DNA of 42,448 nucleotides from an uncultured Asticcacaulis sp. (GTDB lineage: Bacteria > Pseudomonadota > Alphaproteobacteria > Caulobacterales > Caulobacteraceae): contig CAMLPZ010000002.1 in NCBI GenBank assembly GCA_946482045.1, forward strand, positions 1-42,448. Direction: 5' to 3'. The notes beneath the pieces were generated by a model. That model saw only the letters and a program-made list of their open reading frames with translations, searched no databases and was not told the origin of the DNA. Position 1 is the stretch's first letter, and the number at the start of each line of letters is the position of its first letter. Positions 25,713 through 33,608 of this stretch are shown here, one piece after another. The position numbers and the translations under genes are program-made.

Positions 25713-26834
25713 ATGGATCACATCGACAGCATCGTCATCGGCGCCGGCGTCATTGGGCTGGCGGTAGGCCGCGCCCTTGCCCGCAGAGGCGACAGCGTCA
25801 TAGTCATTGAACAGGACAGCCATTTCGGTTCGGGAACCTCCTCGCGAAATTCCGAGGTGATCCATGCCGGCATCTATTACAAGCCGGGCAGCCTGAAGGC
25901 GTTGGCCTGCATCGAGGGCAAGGCTGCGCTTTACCGGTATCTGTCCGAGCGCAACATCGCCTATCAGCGGTGCGGCAAGCTGATCGTCGCCACATCGGAC
26001 GACCAGACCGCCGACTTGGAGCGGATCAAGCGCACGGCGGAACTGAACGGCGTCATGGACCTTGAGTGGCGGACAGCTGCCGAGGTCGCGGCGCTGGAGC
26101 CGGCTGTTGCCTGCGCTTCGGCGCTGTACTCGCCGTCGACGGGCATCATCGACAGCCATGCCTACATGCAGTCGTTGCTGGCCGACCTCGAAGATGCCGG
26201 CGGCGCACTGGTTGTGAATGCGATGTTCGTCAGCGCGCGCGCCGAAGACGGCTTCGTGGTCGATATTCGTGACGTCAAGGCATCCGACGCCGCGGCGGGG
26301 GATTACAGGCTGCATTGCAGCAGGCTGGTGAATTGCGCCGGCCTGCACGCGGCACAGACCGCCGCATGCATCGACGGGTTGGCATCTGAACATGTGCCGG
26401 CGACCTATATGGCCAAGGGCAACTACTTCGTCCTGGCAGGCCGGTCGCCTTTTTCCCGTCTGATCTACCCTGTTCCCGAACCCGGCGGCCTCGGCGTCCA
26501 CGTCACGATAGATACCGGCGGGCAGGCGCGCTTCGGCCCGGATGTGGAGTGGATAACGGACTTCGACTATCATGTCGACGCGGCCCGGTCGGAGCAGTTC
26601 TACGCCGCCATTCGCCGTTATTATCCTGGCTTGGCGGACGGGGCACTCATCCCCGGCTATAGCGGGATACGCCCAAAGCTTGTCGGTCCCGGGGCCGGCG
26701 ACAGCGACTTTGTTATCGCGGGTGTGGAAACTCACGGCGTCACGGGCCTGGTCAACATGTACGGGATCGAATCCCCAGGCCTGACGGCGTCTCTCGCGCT
26801 GGCCGAACGCGTGGCCGATCTGGCACACGCTTAG
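25713..26834 (+). CDS. FAD-dependent oxidoreductase, DAO/L-2-hydroxyglutarate oxidase-like
   Basis: Flavin enzyme with an N-terminal GxGxxG motif (IVIGAGVIGLAVGRAL, residues 7-22) and the sequence SSRNSEVIHAGIYYKPGSLKA typical of L-2-hydroxyglutarate oxidase-type proteins. It has a C-terminal FAD-binding region ending GLVNMYGIESPGLTASLALA. The 373-residue length fits. It starts 9 bases after the aminotransferase gene, so it is the last gene of the operon before the insertion elements. Members oxidise 2-hydroxy acids or amines; here an alpha-hydroxy or amino-sugar substrate is possible but unproven. Its stop codon is shared with the first bases of the dispersed repeat. Confidence 0.84.
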   Translation: MDHIDSIVIGAGVIGLAVGRALARRGDSVIVIEQDSHFGSGTSSRNSEVIHAGIYYKPGSLKALACIEGKAALYRYLSERNIAYQRCGKLIVATSDDQTADLERIKRTAELNGVMDLEWRTAAEVAALEPAVACASALYSPSTGIIDSHAYMQSLLADLEDAGGALVVNAMFVSARAEDGFVVDIRDVKASDAAAGDYRLHCSRLVNCAGLHAAQTAACIDGLASEHVPATYMAKGNYFVLAGRSPFSRLIYPVPEPGGLGVHVTIDTGGQARFGPDVEWITDFDYHVDAARSEQFYAAIRRYYPGLADGALIPGYSGIRPKLVGPGAGDSDFVIAGVETHGVTGLVNMYGIESPGLTASLALAERVADLAHA

Positions 26835-26932
26835 AGCGATATGGCGAAAAGTGTCAGCGGTTTTCGCCAAAATATCGCGACAGAACAAAAGTTTAGATCG
26901 GTATAATGTTTCTATTTAAAATCATACCGATC
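26832..26932 (+). repeat. Two-hairpin dispersed repeat, complete copy (opposite orientation)
   Basis: The first hairpin has arms GCGATATGGCGAAAA (26836-26850) and TTTTCGCC plus ATATCGC (26861-26868, 26872-26878) with a 3-base bulge. The second has 9-bp arms GATCGGTAT (26896-26904) and its complement (26924-26932). Order and content mirror the copy at 21107-21202, inverted. It starts inside the stop codon of the FAD gene and lies just upstream of the IS630 element. It could also act as a terminator for the glycan operon. Confidence 0.75.
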
Positions 26933-27093
26933 CAAAGCATTAGGCGGAAGAGATGAATCGAATGTGATTGGTCGGAAGATTCCATTTTTTGCCGTTTTAT
27001 AAGTCCATGATGCTTTCGACATCAGGGAGGTGATCATGGGTTCGGCACATTGGTAAGATCTTCGTCTACGGGCGTAGCGGAGGTGGCGGGGGT

Positions 27094-27480
27094 ATGTCAC
27101 GGCGGCAGGCAGCGGCCCACTTCAGGGTGAGTGCGTCTTCTGCGATCCGCTGGGTTGGACTGAAGGAAGAGACCGGCGGGGTCAGTCCACGACCGCGTGG
27201 CGGCAAAAGCCGCTCGCCCCTTGAACTGCATAAGGATTGGCTGTTGTCGTTGAACGCCGCCGAACCGGACTTGAGCTTGGCCGCCATAGTTCAACGGATC
27301 GACGATGGTTTGGGACTGAAGACGACCGAAGCATCGGTGCGGCGCTTTTTTAAGCGCTCCAAGATCAGCTTCAAAAAAACTCTGCACGCCGCTGAACAGG
27401 ATCGGGCCGACGTCGCAGAAGCGCGCGGCTGTTGGAAGGCAGCGCAGTCAAAGCTTGATCCCCAGAAGCTTGTATTCATT
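27094..27480 (+). pseudogene. IS630 transposase, N-terminal fragment
   Basis: The fragment encodes a helix-turn-helix DNA-binding region (SRRQAAAHFRVSASSAIRWV) and a linker, then reaches KLVFI, the strand before the first catalytic Asp. There the IS66 element interrupts it; reading on gives nine element-encoded residues (VSDVSGAPVI) and a stop at 27513. Upstream of the ATG at 27094 another frame reads DLRLRA, the usual start region of such transposases, but a stop and at least one small deletion separate it from this frame. So the 5' end also seems damaged. Confidence 0.8.
27473..27480. repeat. Left target-site duplication of the IS66 element (TATTCATT)
   Basis: TATTCATT directly precedes the element's GTAAGCG end and is repeated exactly at 29959-29966 after the right end CGCTTAC. 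Eight bases is the expected IS66 duplication length, and the identical copies suggest the insertion has not been rearranged. Confidence 0.92.
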
Positions 27481-27557
27481 GTAAGCGATGTTTCCGGGGC
27501 ACCTGTCATTTGACGGGGTATAAGGGGATGCTCTGAGGCCAATAGGGTCTTAGAGCT

Positions 27558-27995
27558 ATGATTGTCACAGATACTAAAGCCATGACTAAGGACGCGCAGC
27601 CAGCGCGCCGCGTTGAGATATTTACCGGTGCGGGGCGTCGGCGGGACTGGAGCGACGAAGATCGCGCGTCGATCGTCGCAGAGAGTTATGCGGGCTTCGA
27701 CAGCGTGAGCGGGGTGGCTCGACGCCACGGTTTGGTACCGTCTCAACTCTTCACCTGGCGACGGTTGGCGCGCCAGGTCCAGGCGGCGGCACCAATGTTC
27801 GTCCCGGCGACTTTGGTCGATGCGGCGCCTTCGGAAGTGGCGCCCGCCCGGGCGAAGTCGCAGAAAGTGCCGCGGCGGAGGCGTCCTTGCGGATCGATAG
27901 AAGTTGAGCTTGGCGGGATTGTTGTGCGCATTGGCCAGGATGCCGATGCCACAACCGCGGTGGCGGTTCTTCAGGCTCTGAAGGGTGCATCTTGA
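27558..27995 (+). CDS. tnpA: IS66 accessory protein TnpA (helix-turn-helix)
   Basis: Small DNA-binding protein needed with TnpB and TnpC for IS66 transposition. The 145-residue product has RRRDWSDEDRASIVAESYAG and VSGVARRHGLVPSQLFTWRR, the helix-turn-helix typical of this family. The ATG at 27558 is used here, but the ATG at 27582 (MTKDAQPARRVEIF) is closer to the usual start. Its stop codon overlaps the tnpB TTG start by 4 bases. Confidence 0.88.
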   Translation: MIVTDTKAMTKDAQPARRVEIFTGAGRRRDWSDEDRASIVAESYAGFDSVSGVARRHGLVPSQLFTWRRLARQVQAAAPMFVPATLVDAAPSEVAPARAKSQKVPRRRRPCGSIEVELGGIVVRIGQDADATTAVAVLQALKGAS

Positions 27996-28423
27996 TCGGG
28001 CTGTCTGGCGGCGTCAAAGTCATGCTTGCGACCAAACCAGTGGACTTCCGCAAGGGTGCGGAGGGTCTTGCAGCATTGGTCCGTGAGCACATGGGCGCCG
28101 ACCCGTTCTCAGGAACGGTCTATGTCTTCAGATGCAAGCGGGCCGACCGGATCAAGCTATTGTTCTGGGATGGCTCGGGGGTTTGTCTTTACGCTAAGCG
28201 CCGGGAGGGCGGCATCTTCCAGTGGCCGGCCATCCGTGACGGCATTCTACGCCTGAGCTCCGCGCAGTTATCGGCGCTTCTTGAGGGGGCTCGACTGGCA
28301 GGCGCGTGCACACCGCACAGGACGTGCACGCGCCTGCCAGCGCCGGCTAAAATGCGGCGATCCAGTGTCGCAGAAGGCTGGCAAAATAAGGGAAAGCGTG
28401 ATTCACTTCGATCATGGAAGTGA
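27992..28423 (+). CDS. tnpB: IS66 Orf2 protein TnpB, C-terminus frameshifted
   Basis: IS66 accessory protein of unknown biochemical role. The first 98 residues match the family well (KPVDFRKGAEGLAALVREHM, ADRIKLLFWDGSGVCLYAKR, RLSSAQLSALLEG). After LLEG the frame reads ARLAGACTP, whereas the next frame reads LDWQARAHRT, similar to the family's normal LDWR ending. A run of five G at 28284-28288 with one extra G explains the shift. The product is therefore about 143 residues rather than about 115-120 and has an abnormal tail. It starts with TTG at 27992. Confidence 0.85.
   Translation: MIGLSGGVKVMLATKPVDFRKGAEGLAALVREHMGADPFSGTVYVFRCKRADRIKLLFWDGSGVCLYAKRREGGIFQWPAIRDGILRLSSAQLSALLEGARLAGACTPHRTCTRLPAPAKMRRSSVAEGWQNKGKRDSLRSWK
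28295..28340 (+). repeat. Perfect 17-bp inverted repeat between tnpB and tnpC
   Basis: CTGGCAGGCGCGTGCAC (28295-28311) is exactly complementary to GTGCACGCGCCTGCCAG (28324-28340), with a 12-base loop. The GC-rich hairpin covers the frameshifted tnpB tail, where family members have no such hairpin as far as I recall. It could be a regulatory hairpin, or a short palindromic insertion that also shifted the reading frame. Confidence 0.85.
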
Positions 28424-28463
28424 TGGCGCCAACCCTCCCAGACGATCCTGAAACGCTCAAAGC

Positions 28464-29945
28464 ATGCTGTTGGCGGAGCGTGCCCGTGCCGATCGTTTGG
28501 AGCAAGTCGTAAAGGAACTTCAGCGCCATCGCTTCGGTCGTAAAGCGGAGAGCCTACCAGAGGATCAGCTGCTGCTGGGCCTTGAAGATGTCGAGCAAAC
28601 CGAAGCTGAGATCGAGGCGGCCAAAGAAGCCAGATCAGCCCAGGCGCGTGCGGCAGGCGCCGCCAAACGTCGTGCGAACAGAGGGGCGTTACCTGAACAT
28701 CTACCGCGGATCGAACAGATCATCGACATCAGCGACCATGCCTGTCCCCGTTGTGGTGGTGGCCTGCATCTGATCGGTGAAGACAAGGCCGAACGCCTGG
28801 ACATACTGCCGGCACAGTTCCGCGTGCTGGTGGTACGCCGCCCCAAATATGGCTGCCGTTCCTGCGAGGACGTTGTCGTCCAGGCCCAAGCGCCCGCCCG
28901 CTTGATCGAGGGCGGCTTACCGACCGACGCCACCGTCGCGCAGGTCCTTGTGTCTAAATATGCCGATCACCTGCCGCTCTATCGCCAAGCGCAAATCTAT
29001 AGCCGTCAGGGAGTCAAACTGGATCGTTCGACGCTGGCTGACTGGGTTGGTCATGCGGCGTTCTTGCTGAAACCGGTACAGGCCAGGCTTCTCGCCAGGT
29101 TAAAAACGTCGACGAAGCTCTTCGCCGACGAGACGACAGCGCCAGTGTTGGATCCAGGGCGAGGTCAGGTCAAAACCGGACAGTTCTGGGCCTATGCTCG
29201 AGATGACAGTCCGTGGAACGGCTCAGACCCTCCGGGTGTAGTCTACATGTATGCGTCAGATCGCAAGGGCGAGCGGCCGATGGAGCATCTTGATGGCTTC
29301 AGCGGAATCCTGCAGGTCGATGGCTATGGCGGCTACAGCAAGCTGGCTAAGACGAACACCGTCTCCCTGGCCTTCTGCTGGGCGCACGTCCGTCGCAAGT
29401 TCTATGAGCTCGCGGCCGCCGGCCCGGCGCCTATCGCCAGCGAAGCCTTGACCCGCATCAATGCTCTCTACCAGATCGAGACTGAGATCAAGGGCAAGAC
29501 CGCAGGCGAACGCCGCATGGCCCGCCAGTCGAAAACCAAGCTCTTGGTCGACGCTATGGAGCCGTGGCTCAAGCAGAAGCTGACGGTGATCAGCCAGAAA
29601 ACCAAGCTCGCGGATGCCATCCGCTACGCCCTGACACGCTGGGAAGGCCTGACCCGCTTTATCGATGATGGGTGTATCGAGATCGACAACAATATCGTCG
29701 AGCGCAGCATGCGCCCAATCGCGCTTGGTCGGAAGAATGCCTTGTTCGCAGGATCCGATGGCGGCGCAGAACACTGGGCGACGATCGCGTCATTGATCGA
29801 AACCTGCAAGCTCTGCAATGTTGAGCCTCAGTCCTACCTGCAGGACGTCATAACCCGTATCGTCAACGGACACCCAAACAGCAAAATCGACGAACTGTTG
29901 CCTTGGGCATATGCAACCGCAGCAAGCCTCAACGACGTGGTCTAA
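28464..29945 (+). CDS. tnpC: IS66 transposase TnpC, N-terminus lost by frameshift
   Basis: Main DDE transposase of IS66. The visible frame is 493 residues from the ATG at 28464: an N-terminal leucine-rich part (LLAERARADRLEQVVKELQ), a zinc-binding-like CPRCGGG and CRSCEDVV region, KYADHLPLYRQAQIYSRQG, the DDE-related segments TKLFADETTAP and LQVDGYGGYSKLA, and the C-terminal DNNIVERSMRPIALGRKNA and FAGSDGGAEHWATIASLIETC. The usual start (PDDPETLKA) occurs at 28414-28463 in another frame: one base seems missing before 28464, so about 17 residues are lost or must be restored by frameshifting. It ends 6 bases before the right inverted repeat. Confidence 0.9.
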   Translation: MLLAERARADRLEQVVKELQRHRFGRKAESLPEDQLLLGLEDVEQTEAEIEAAKEARSAQARAAGAAKRRANRGALPEHLPRIEQIIDISDHACPRCGGGLHLIGEDKAERLDILPAQFRVLVVRRPKYGCRSCEDVVVQAQAPARLIEGGLPTDATVAQVLVSKYADHLPLYRQAQIYSRQGVKLDRSTLADWVGHAAFLLKPVQARLLARLKTSTKLFADETTAPVLDPGRGQVKTGQFWAYARDDSPWNGSDPPGVVYMYASDRKGERPMEHLDGFSGILQVDGYGGYSKLAKTNTVSLAFCWAHVRRKFYELAAAGPAPIASEALTRINALYQIETEIKGKTAGERRMARQSKTKLLVDAMEPWLKQKLTVISQKTKLADAIRYALTRWEGLTRFIDDGCIEIDNNIVERSMRPIALGRKNALFAGSDGGAEHWATIASLIETCKLCNVEPQSYLQDVITRIVNGHPNSKIDELLPWAYATAASLNDVV

Positions 29946-29958
29946 AAACACCGCTTAC

Positions 29959-29966
29959 TATTCATT
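29959..29966. repeat. Right target-site duplication of the IS66 element (TATTCATT)
   Basis: Exact copy of 27473-27480, placed directly after the right inverted repeat CGCTTAC. Beyond it the IS630 transposase frame resumes with GATGAAACC, encoding the catalytic Asp-Glu-Thr. Confidence 0.92.
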
Positions 29967-30464
29967 GATGAAACCGGCGCCAACACGAAGAAGACGCGCG
30001 CGTATGGCCGGTTCCCCATCGGGCAGCGGTTGGGCTGCAAAGCGCCCTGGGGCCATTGGAAAACCACGACATTCAGCTGCGGCCTGCGCTGCGACGGCCT
30101 TGTGGCGTCTTGGGTTCTTGATGGACCGATGAACGGAGACGCCTTCCGAGTCTATATCGAACAGGAATTGGCGCCCACGCTCTCGGTCGGCGATATTGTC
30201 GTGATGGACAACCTACCCAGCCACAAGGTCAGCAGAATCCGCGAAGCCATCGAGGCCAAGGGCGCCGTCCTATCTTATCTACCGCCCTATTCCCCAGACC
30301 TGAACCCCATAGAGTTGGTCTTTTCTAAGCTAAAGGGTAGTCTACGAAACGCCGCAGAGCGAACAGTCGAAGACCTCTGGCGAAGGATCGGCACCATCTT
30401 CGATGACTTCACATCAGTTGAGTGCGCAAACTACCTCCGACACGACGGCTATGCGCCAACTTAG
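29967..30464 (+). pseudogene. IS630 transposase, C-terminal fragment
   Basis: Continues the fragment at 27094-27480 exactly in frame once the IS66 element and one duplication are removed. It begins with the catalytic Asp of the FIDE motif ([16 protein letters not shown]), then holds [10 protein letters not shown] with the second Asp and [20 protein letters not shown] with the final Glu. The rejoined protein would be about 294 residues from the ATG at 27094. By itself the fragment has no good start (a TTG at 30030 follows the first Asp), so it should not make an active enzyme. Confidence 0.85.
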
Positions 30465-30472
30465 CCGTCGAA

Positions 30473-30496
30473 CGCTCTAGCTAGAGCGATATGGCG
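30473..30496. repeat. 16-bp palindrome at the IS630 right end joined to a repeat fragment
   Basis: CGCTCTAG followed by CTAGAGCG (30473-30488) is a perfect palindrome. Its right half merges into TAGAGCGATATGGCGAAA (30482-30499), the opening of the dispersed repeat also seen at 26832. IS630 elements are known to target CTAG with TA duplication, so this may be the site where the element entered a repeat copy. The left partner site was not found. Confidence 0.55.
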
Positions 30497-30547
30497 AAAG
30501 CGCATACCCAGGATTCTGGGCTACTACGATTGCCGGCTTTGGCAATC

Positions 30548-31444
30548 TTAGGCGGACTTGGCGACCTGTGCGGCCATTTTTGATCGCCGGAACGCTAGAA
30601 ATTTCTGCAGGTAGGTCTCGGCCGAAATTTTCTCGCCGTGGAACGGGTACAAGCTGTCGGCCGACCACCATTCCAGACCGTGATGGGCCGCGACCTGGGG
30701 CATGACGGGGACCTGGATGCCGTCGAAGGGTTGATATGTCCTGGGCCATTTTGTCCACGCCCGCCGCCGCACCTCGTCGACGTCAAGCCCCGACGCCTCG
30801 CACAGCCGGCAGAAGAGCTCGAGAAGCGTCACCGTCCGGGGATGGTTGTAAGACATCTGCAATTCCTTGCTGCGGAAGTTCTTGAGCATGAAATCACCGA
30901 TCTTGATGTCGCACTTGGAGTCGCGGCTCTCCAGCAGCGCCTTGTCCTTCTCGTAGGACGCGTCGATGCGGCCTAACATAGTGTCCAGTTTCTCGATGTA
31001 ACGCGCGTAGACGTTCTCTTCCGTGACGGTCTCGTCCTCGGACAGCGCGATGATGATCTCGTCGCCGTACGGAAACTGGCTGTGTTCGCCGCTGGTGAGG
31101 GGATCGAGAGTCGACACTGGCCACAGCAGGAAGGAATTGCACGGCGGGAAAGATATCGCCGGAATGTGGCTGGGGTAAATAAGCGGATTTCCCTCGTCGA
31201 GTTGCGCCCAGATGCGCTCGCATTGACTGAGATCGAGGGGCTCTGTGGCGTTGTAGCTGCGGCCCCAGACGATCTCGTACCGCTCACCGACGTCCGTGAG
31301 GGCATGCAGGAACTGCGTGAAGGCCTGCGCGTTACAGTTTCCGTATACCACCCACGTGGGCTTGACCTCGCGGCCCAGCAGCTTTTTGACGAAGCGCTTA
31401 AGGCGCTGGGAAGTTAGTATATACCAGGAACGCAAGGGGGACAT
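30548..31444 (-). CDS. WcbI-like polysaccharide biosynthesis protein (putative acetyltransferase)
   Basis: Predicted to belong to the WcbI family, which B. pseudomallei needs for its 6-deoxyheptan capsule and which has been proposed to be a CoA-binding acetyltransferase. The 298-residue protein has the N-terminal signature WVVYGNCNAQAFTQFLHAL near residue 31, then PSHIPAISFPPCNSF and SYNHPRTVTLLELFC. A ribosome site AGAAGG precedes the ATG at 31444. It is read on the opposite strand from the glycan operon, just past the insertion elements, so it is probably a separated part of the same glycan function. The family assignment is by pattern, not alignment. Confidence 0.72.
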   Translation of the reverse strand: MSPLRSWYILTSQRLKRFVKKLLGREVKPTWVVYGNCNAQAFTQFLHALTDVGERYEIVWGRSYNATEPLDLSQCERIWAQLDEGNPLIYPSHIPAISFPPCNSFLLWPVSTLDPLTSGEHSQFPYGDEIIIALSEDETVTEENVYARYIEKLDTMLGRIDASYEKDKALLESRDSKCDIKIGDFMLKNFRSKELQMSYNHPRTVTLLELFCRLCEASGLDVDEVRRRAWTKWPRTYQPFDGIQVPVMPQVAAHHGLEWWSADSLYPFHGEKISAETYLQKFLAFRRSKMAAQVAKSA

Positions 31445-31671
31445 GAGACCTTCTCAGGATGAATGCCGGCTTATACCCGTCAAACCAAACCGCAGGCGCA
31501 GGCTTGCTTAGTATGTCGTGATTCATACGATTTCGCCAATGGAGCGCAAACTTGATGACATGGATCTAATCCCGCCCGCCCGGATTATAGCCAACCCACA
31601 TGAGTTTAGAACCTTGTCTGTCACAGAGCGGAATGACAATCGAAATCTGCCGCACCATCTGGCTGCATTCT

Positions 31672-33606
31672 CTATATTTCATATTCGACGCTGTCGCGGA
31701 AATAGCCATTGTTCAGCATGTGCCGGACGATCTGTTCCGCCAGCTTGTCGGGGTCCGATTGCGTTGTATCGACCACGATATCCGGATTTTCCGGCACCTC
31801 ATACGGACTGTCGATGCCGGTGAAATTCTTAATCTCGCCAGCACGAGCCTTGGCGTAAAGGCCCTTTACGTCGCGCTGCTTGGCAATCGCAAGAGGCGTC
31901 GAGACATAGATCTCTATAAATTCACCTTCGGCCAGGAGTTCGCGCGCCAGTCGCCGTTCGGCGCGGAACGGCGAAATGAAGGACACGAGAGTGATCAGGC
32001 CGGCATCGACCATCAGCTTCGAGACTTCGGCGACGCGGCGGATGTTTTCGACGCGGTCCTCGGTCGTAAAGCCCAGGTCCTTGTTCAGACCATGCCGAAC
32101 ATTGTCCCCGTCGAGCAGATAGGTGTGATGTCCCAGGCTCAATAACTTCTTCTCGACCAGGTTTGCGATGGTCGACTTGCCTGATCCCGACAGGCCGGTG
32201 AACCACAGTACGGCCGGCTTTTGGCCCTTGGCGGCGGCGCGTGTCGCCTTTGATACGTCAAGCGCTTGCCAGTGCACGTTGGTGGCGCGGCGCAGGCCGT
32301 GGTCGATCATGCCGGCGCCGAGCGTCAGGTTCGATACGCGGTCGATAACGATGAAGGCGCCGGTGTGGTGGTTGTCAGCGTAAGCGTCGAACGCCACGGG
32401 CTCCTGGGTCGCCAGATTGACGACAGCGACTTCGTTGAGCTTGAGCGTCTTGGCGGCCAGTTGCTGGAAGCTGTTGACGTCAACCTTGTGGCGGATATCG
32501 GTAACGCTGGCCGACACCGTGCGAGAACCGATCTTGATCAAATAGGGACGACCGGGGATCAACTCGTCCTCGCTCATCCAGATCAGGTGCGCCTGGAACT
32601 GGTCGGAGACTTCGGGGCGGACCTCGGGCGGGACCAGCACGTCACCGCGCGAAATGTCGATTTCGTCTTCCAGCGTCAAGGTCACGGCCTGGCCAGCGAT
32701 GGCGCGCGGCAGGTCGCCGTCATAGGTCGAGATGGACTTGACCTTGGAGGTCTTGCCGGAACTGGCGACCAGGATCGGATCGCCTGGTTTGACCGTGCCG
32801 GACGCGATGGTACCTGAAAAGCCGCGGAAGTTGAGATCCGGGCGATTGACCCACTGTACCGGCAGGCGGAAGGGGCGGGTCGTCAGGTCCCGCGAAATAT
32901 CTACCGTTTCGAGATGCTCAACCAGGGTCGGCCCCTGGTACCAGTCGAGCTTGTCGCTGCGTTCCAGGACGTTGTCGCCATAGCGCGCTGACAGCGGAAT
33001 GGCTTGCAGGGTCTCGAAGCCGAAGCCGAAGCCGGAGGCGAAGGCATTGTATTCTGTGACAATACGGTCGAAAACGTCCTGCGAATAGTCCATCAGGTCG
33101 ATCTTGTTGACCGCCAGAACGACATGCTTGATACCCAGTAGCGACACGATGAACGAGTGCCGGCGCGTCTGAGTGAGGATGCCCTTGCGCGCATCGACCA
33201 GAATGACGGCCAGGTCTGAGTTCGACGCGCCGGTCGCCATGTTGCGTGTGTACTGCTCGTGGCCCGGCGTGTCGGCGACGATGAACTTGCGCTTTTCGGT
33301 TGTGAAGAAGCGATAGGCGACATCGATCGTGATGCCTTGCTCGCGCTCTGCCTGGAGCCCATCGACCAGCAGCGCCAGGTCGATGTCCTCGCCCACCGTG
33401 CCGAACTTCTTGGAGTCTTTTTCGATGCCAGCGAGCTGGTCTTCGAAGATCAGCTTGGTGTCATAAAGCAGCCGCCCGATCAGAGTCGACTTGCCGTCAT
33501 CGACGCTGCCGCAAGTCAAAAAGCGCAGCATCGACTTCTTTTCGTGGCTGGCCAGGTAGTCGATCAGGGCGCGGGTATCCAGGCGCGTATCTACAATTGC
33601 GTTCAT
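31672..33606 (-). CDS. cysNC: Bifunctional sulfate adenylyltransferase large subunit/adenylylsulfate kinase (CysNC/NodQ)
   Basis: Two steps of sulfate activation in one 644-residue protein: the GTPase subunit of ATP sulfurylase makes adenosine phosphosulfate (APS) with CysD, and the C-terminal kinase makes PAPS. N-terminal GTPase motifs are [29 protein letters not shown] and NKIDLMD. The C-terminal APS kinase, from about residue 455, has [17 protein letters not shown] (Walker A), [15 protein letters not shown] and PFRAERR. It starts 2 bases after the cysD stop, so the two form one operon. PAPS can serve cysteine synthesis or sulfation; fusions of this type also occur as NodQ. Confidence 0.96.
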   Translation of the reverse strand: MNAIVDTRLDTRALIDYLASHEKKSMLRFLTCGSVDDGKSTLIGRLLYDTKLIFEDQLAGIEKDSKKFGTVGEDIDLALLVDGLQAEREQGITIDVAYRFFTTEKRKFIVADTPGHEQYTRNMATGASNSDLAVILVDARKGILTQTRRHSFIVSLLGIKHVVLAVNKIDLMDYSQDVFDRIVTEYNAFASGFGFGFETLQAIPLSARYGDNVLERSDKLDWYQGPTLVEHLETVDISRDLTTRPFRLPVQWVNRPDLNFRGFSGTIASGTVKPGDPILVASSGKTSKVKSISTYDGDLPRAIAGQAVTLTLEDEIDISRGDVLVPPEVRPEVSDQFQAHLIWMSEDELIPGRPYLIKIGSRTVSASVTDIRHKVDVNSFQQLAAKTLKLNEVAVVNLATQEPVAFDAYADNHHTGAFIVIDRVSNLTLGAGMIDHGLRRATNVHWQALDVSKATRAAAKGQKPAVLWFTGLSGSGKSTIANLVEKKLLSLGHHTYLLDGDNVRHGLNKDLGFTTEDRVENIRRVAEVSKLMVDAGLITLVSFISPFRAERRLARELLAEGEFIEIYVSTPLAIAKQRDVKGLYAKARAGEIKNFTGIDSPYEVPENPDIVVDTTQSDPDKLAEQIVRHMLNNGYFRDSVEYEI

Positions 33607-33608
33607 TT

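Larger units (their letters stand above)
27481..29958 (+). mobile_element. IS66-family insertion sequence (2478 bp)
   Basis: The ends are inverted: GTAAGCG at 27481-27487 and CGCTTAC at 29952-29958, with the similarity continuing inward (GTAAGCGATGTTT versus GTAAGCGGTGTTT). The 8-bp duplications TATTCATT on both sides fix the limits. It carries three genes in the IS66 order: tnpA, tnpB and tnpC. Two single-base frameshifts, in the tnpB 3' end and the tnpC 5' end, suggest it is inactive or needs recoding. Confidence 0.93.
27000..30480 (+). mobile_element. IS630-family element, interrupted by an IS66 element
   Basis: An IS630-family transposase is split into two parts (27094-27480 and 29967-30464). 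Removing the IS66 element and one copy of its 8-bp duplication rejoins them in frame. The exact ends are not resolved. The right end lies near the palindrome at 30473-30488. A similar stretch, GCTTTCGAC at 27012-27020 against GTCGAACGC at 30467-30475 (complement GCGTTCGAC), may be part of the terminal inverted repeats. The given limits are approximate. The element separates the glycan operon from the WcbI-like gene. Confidence 0.75.
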
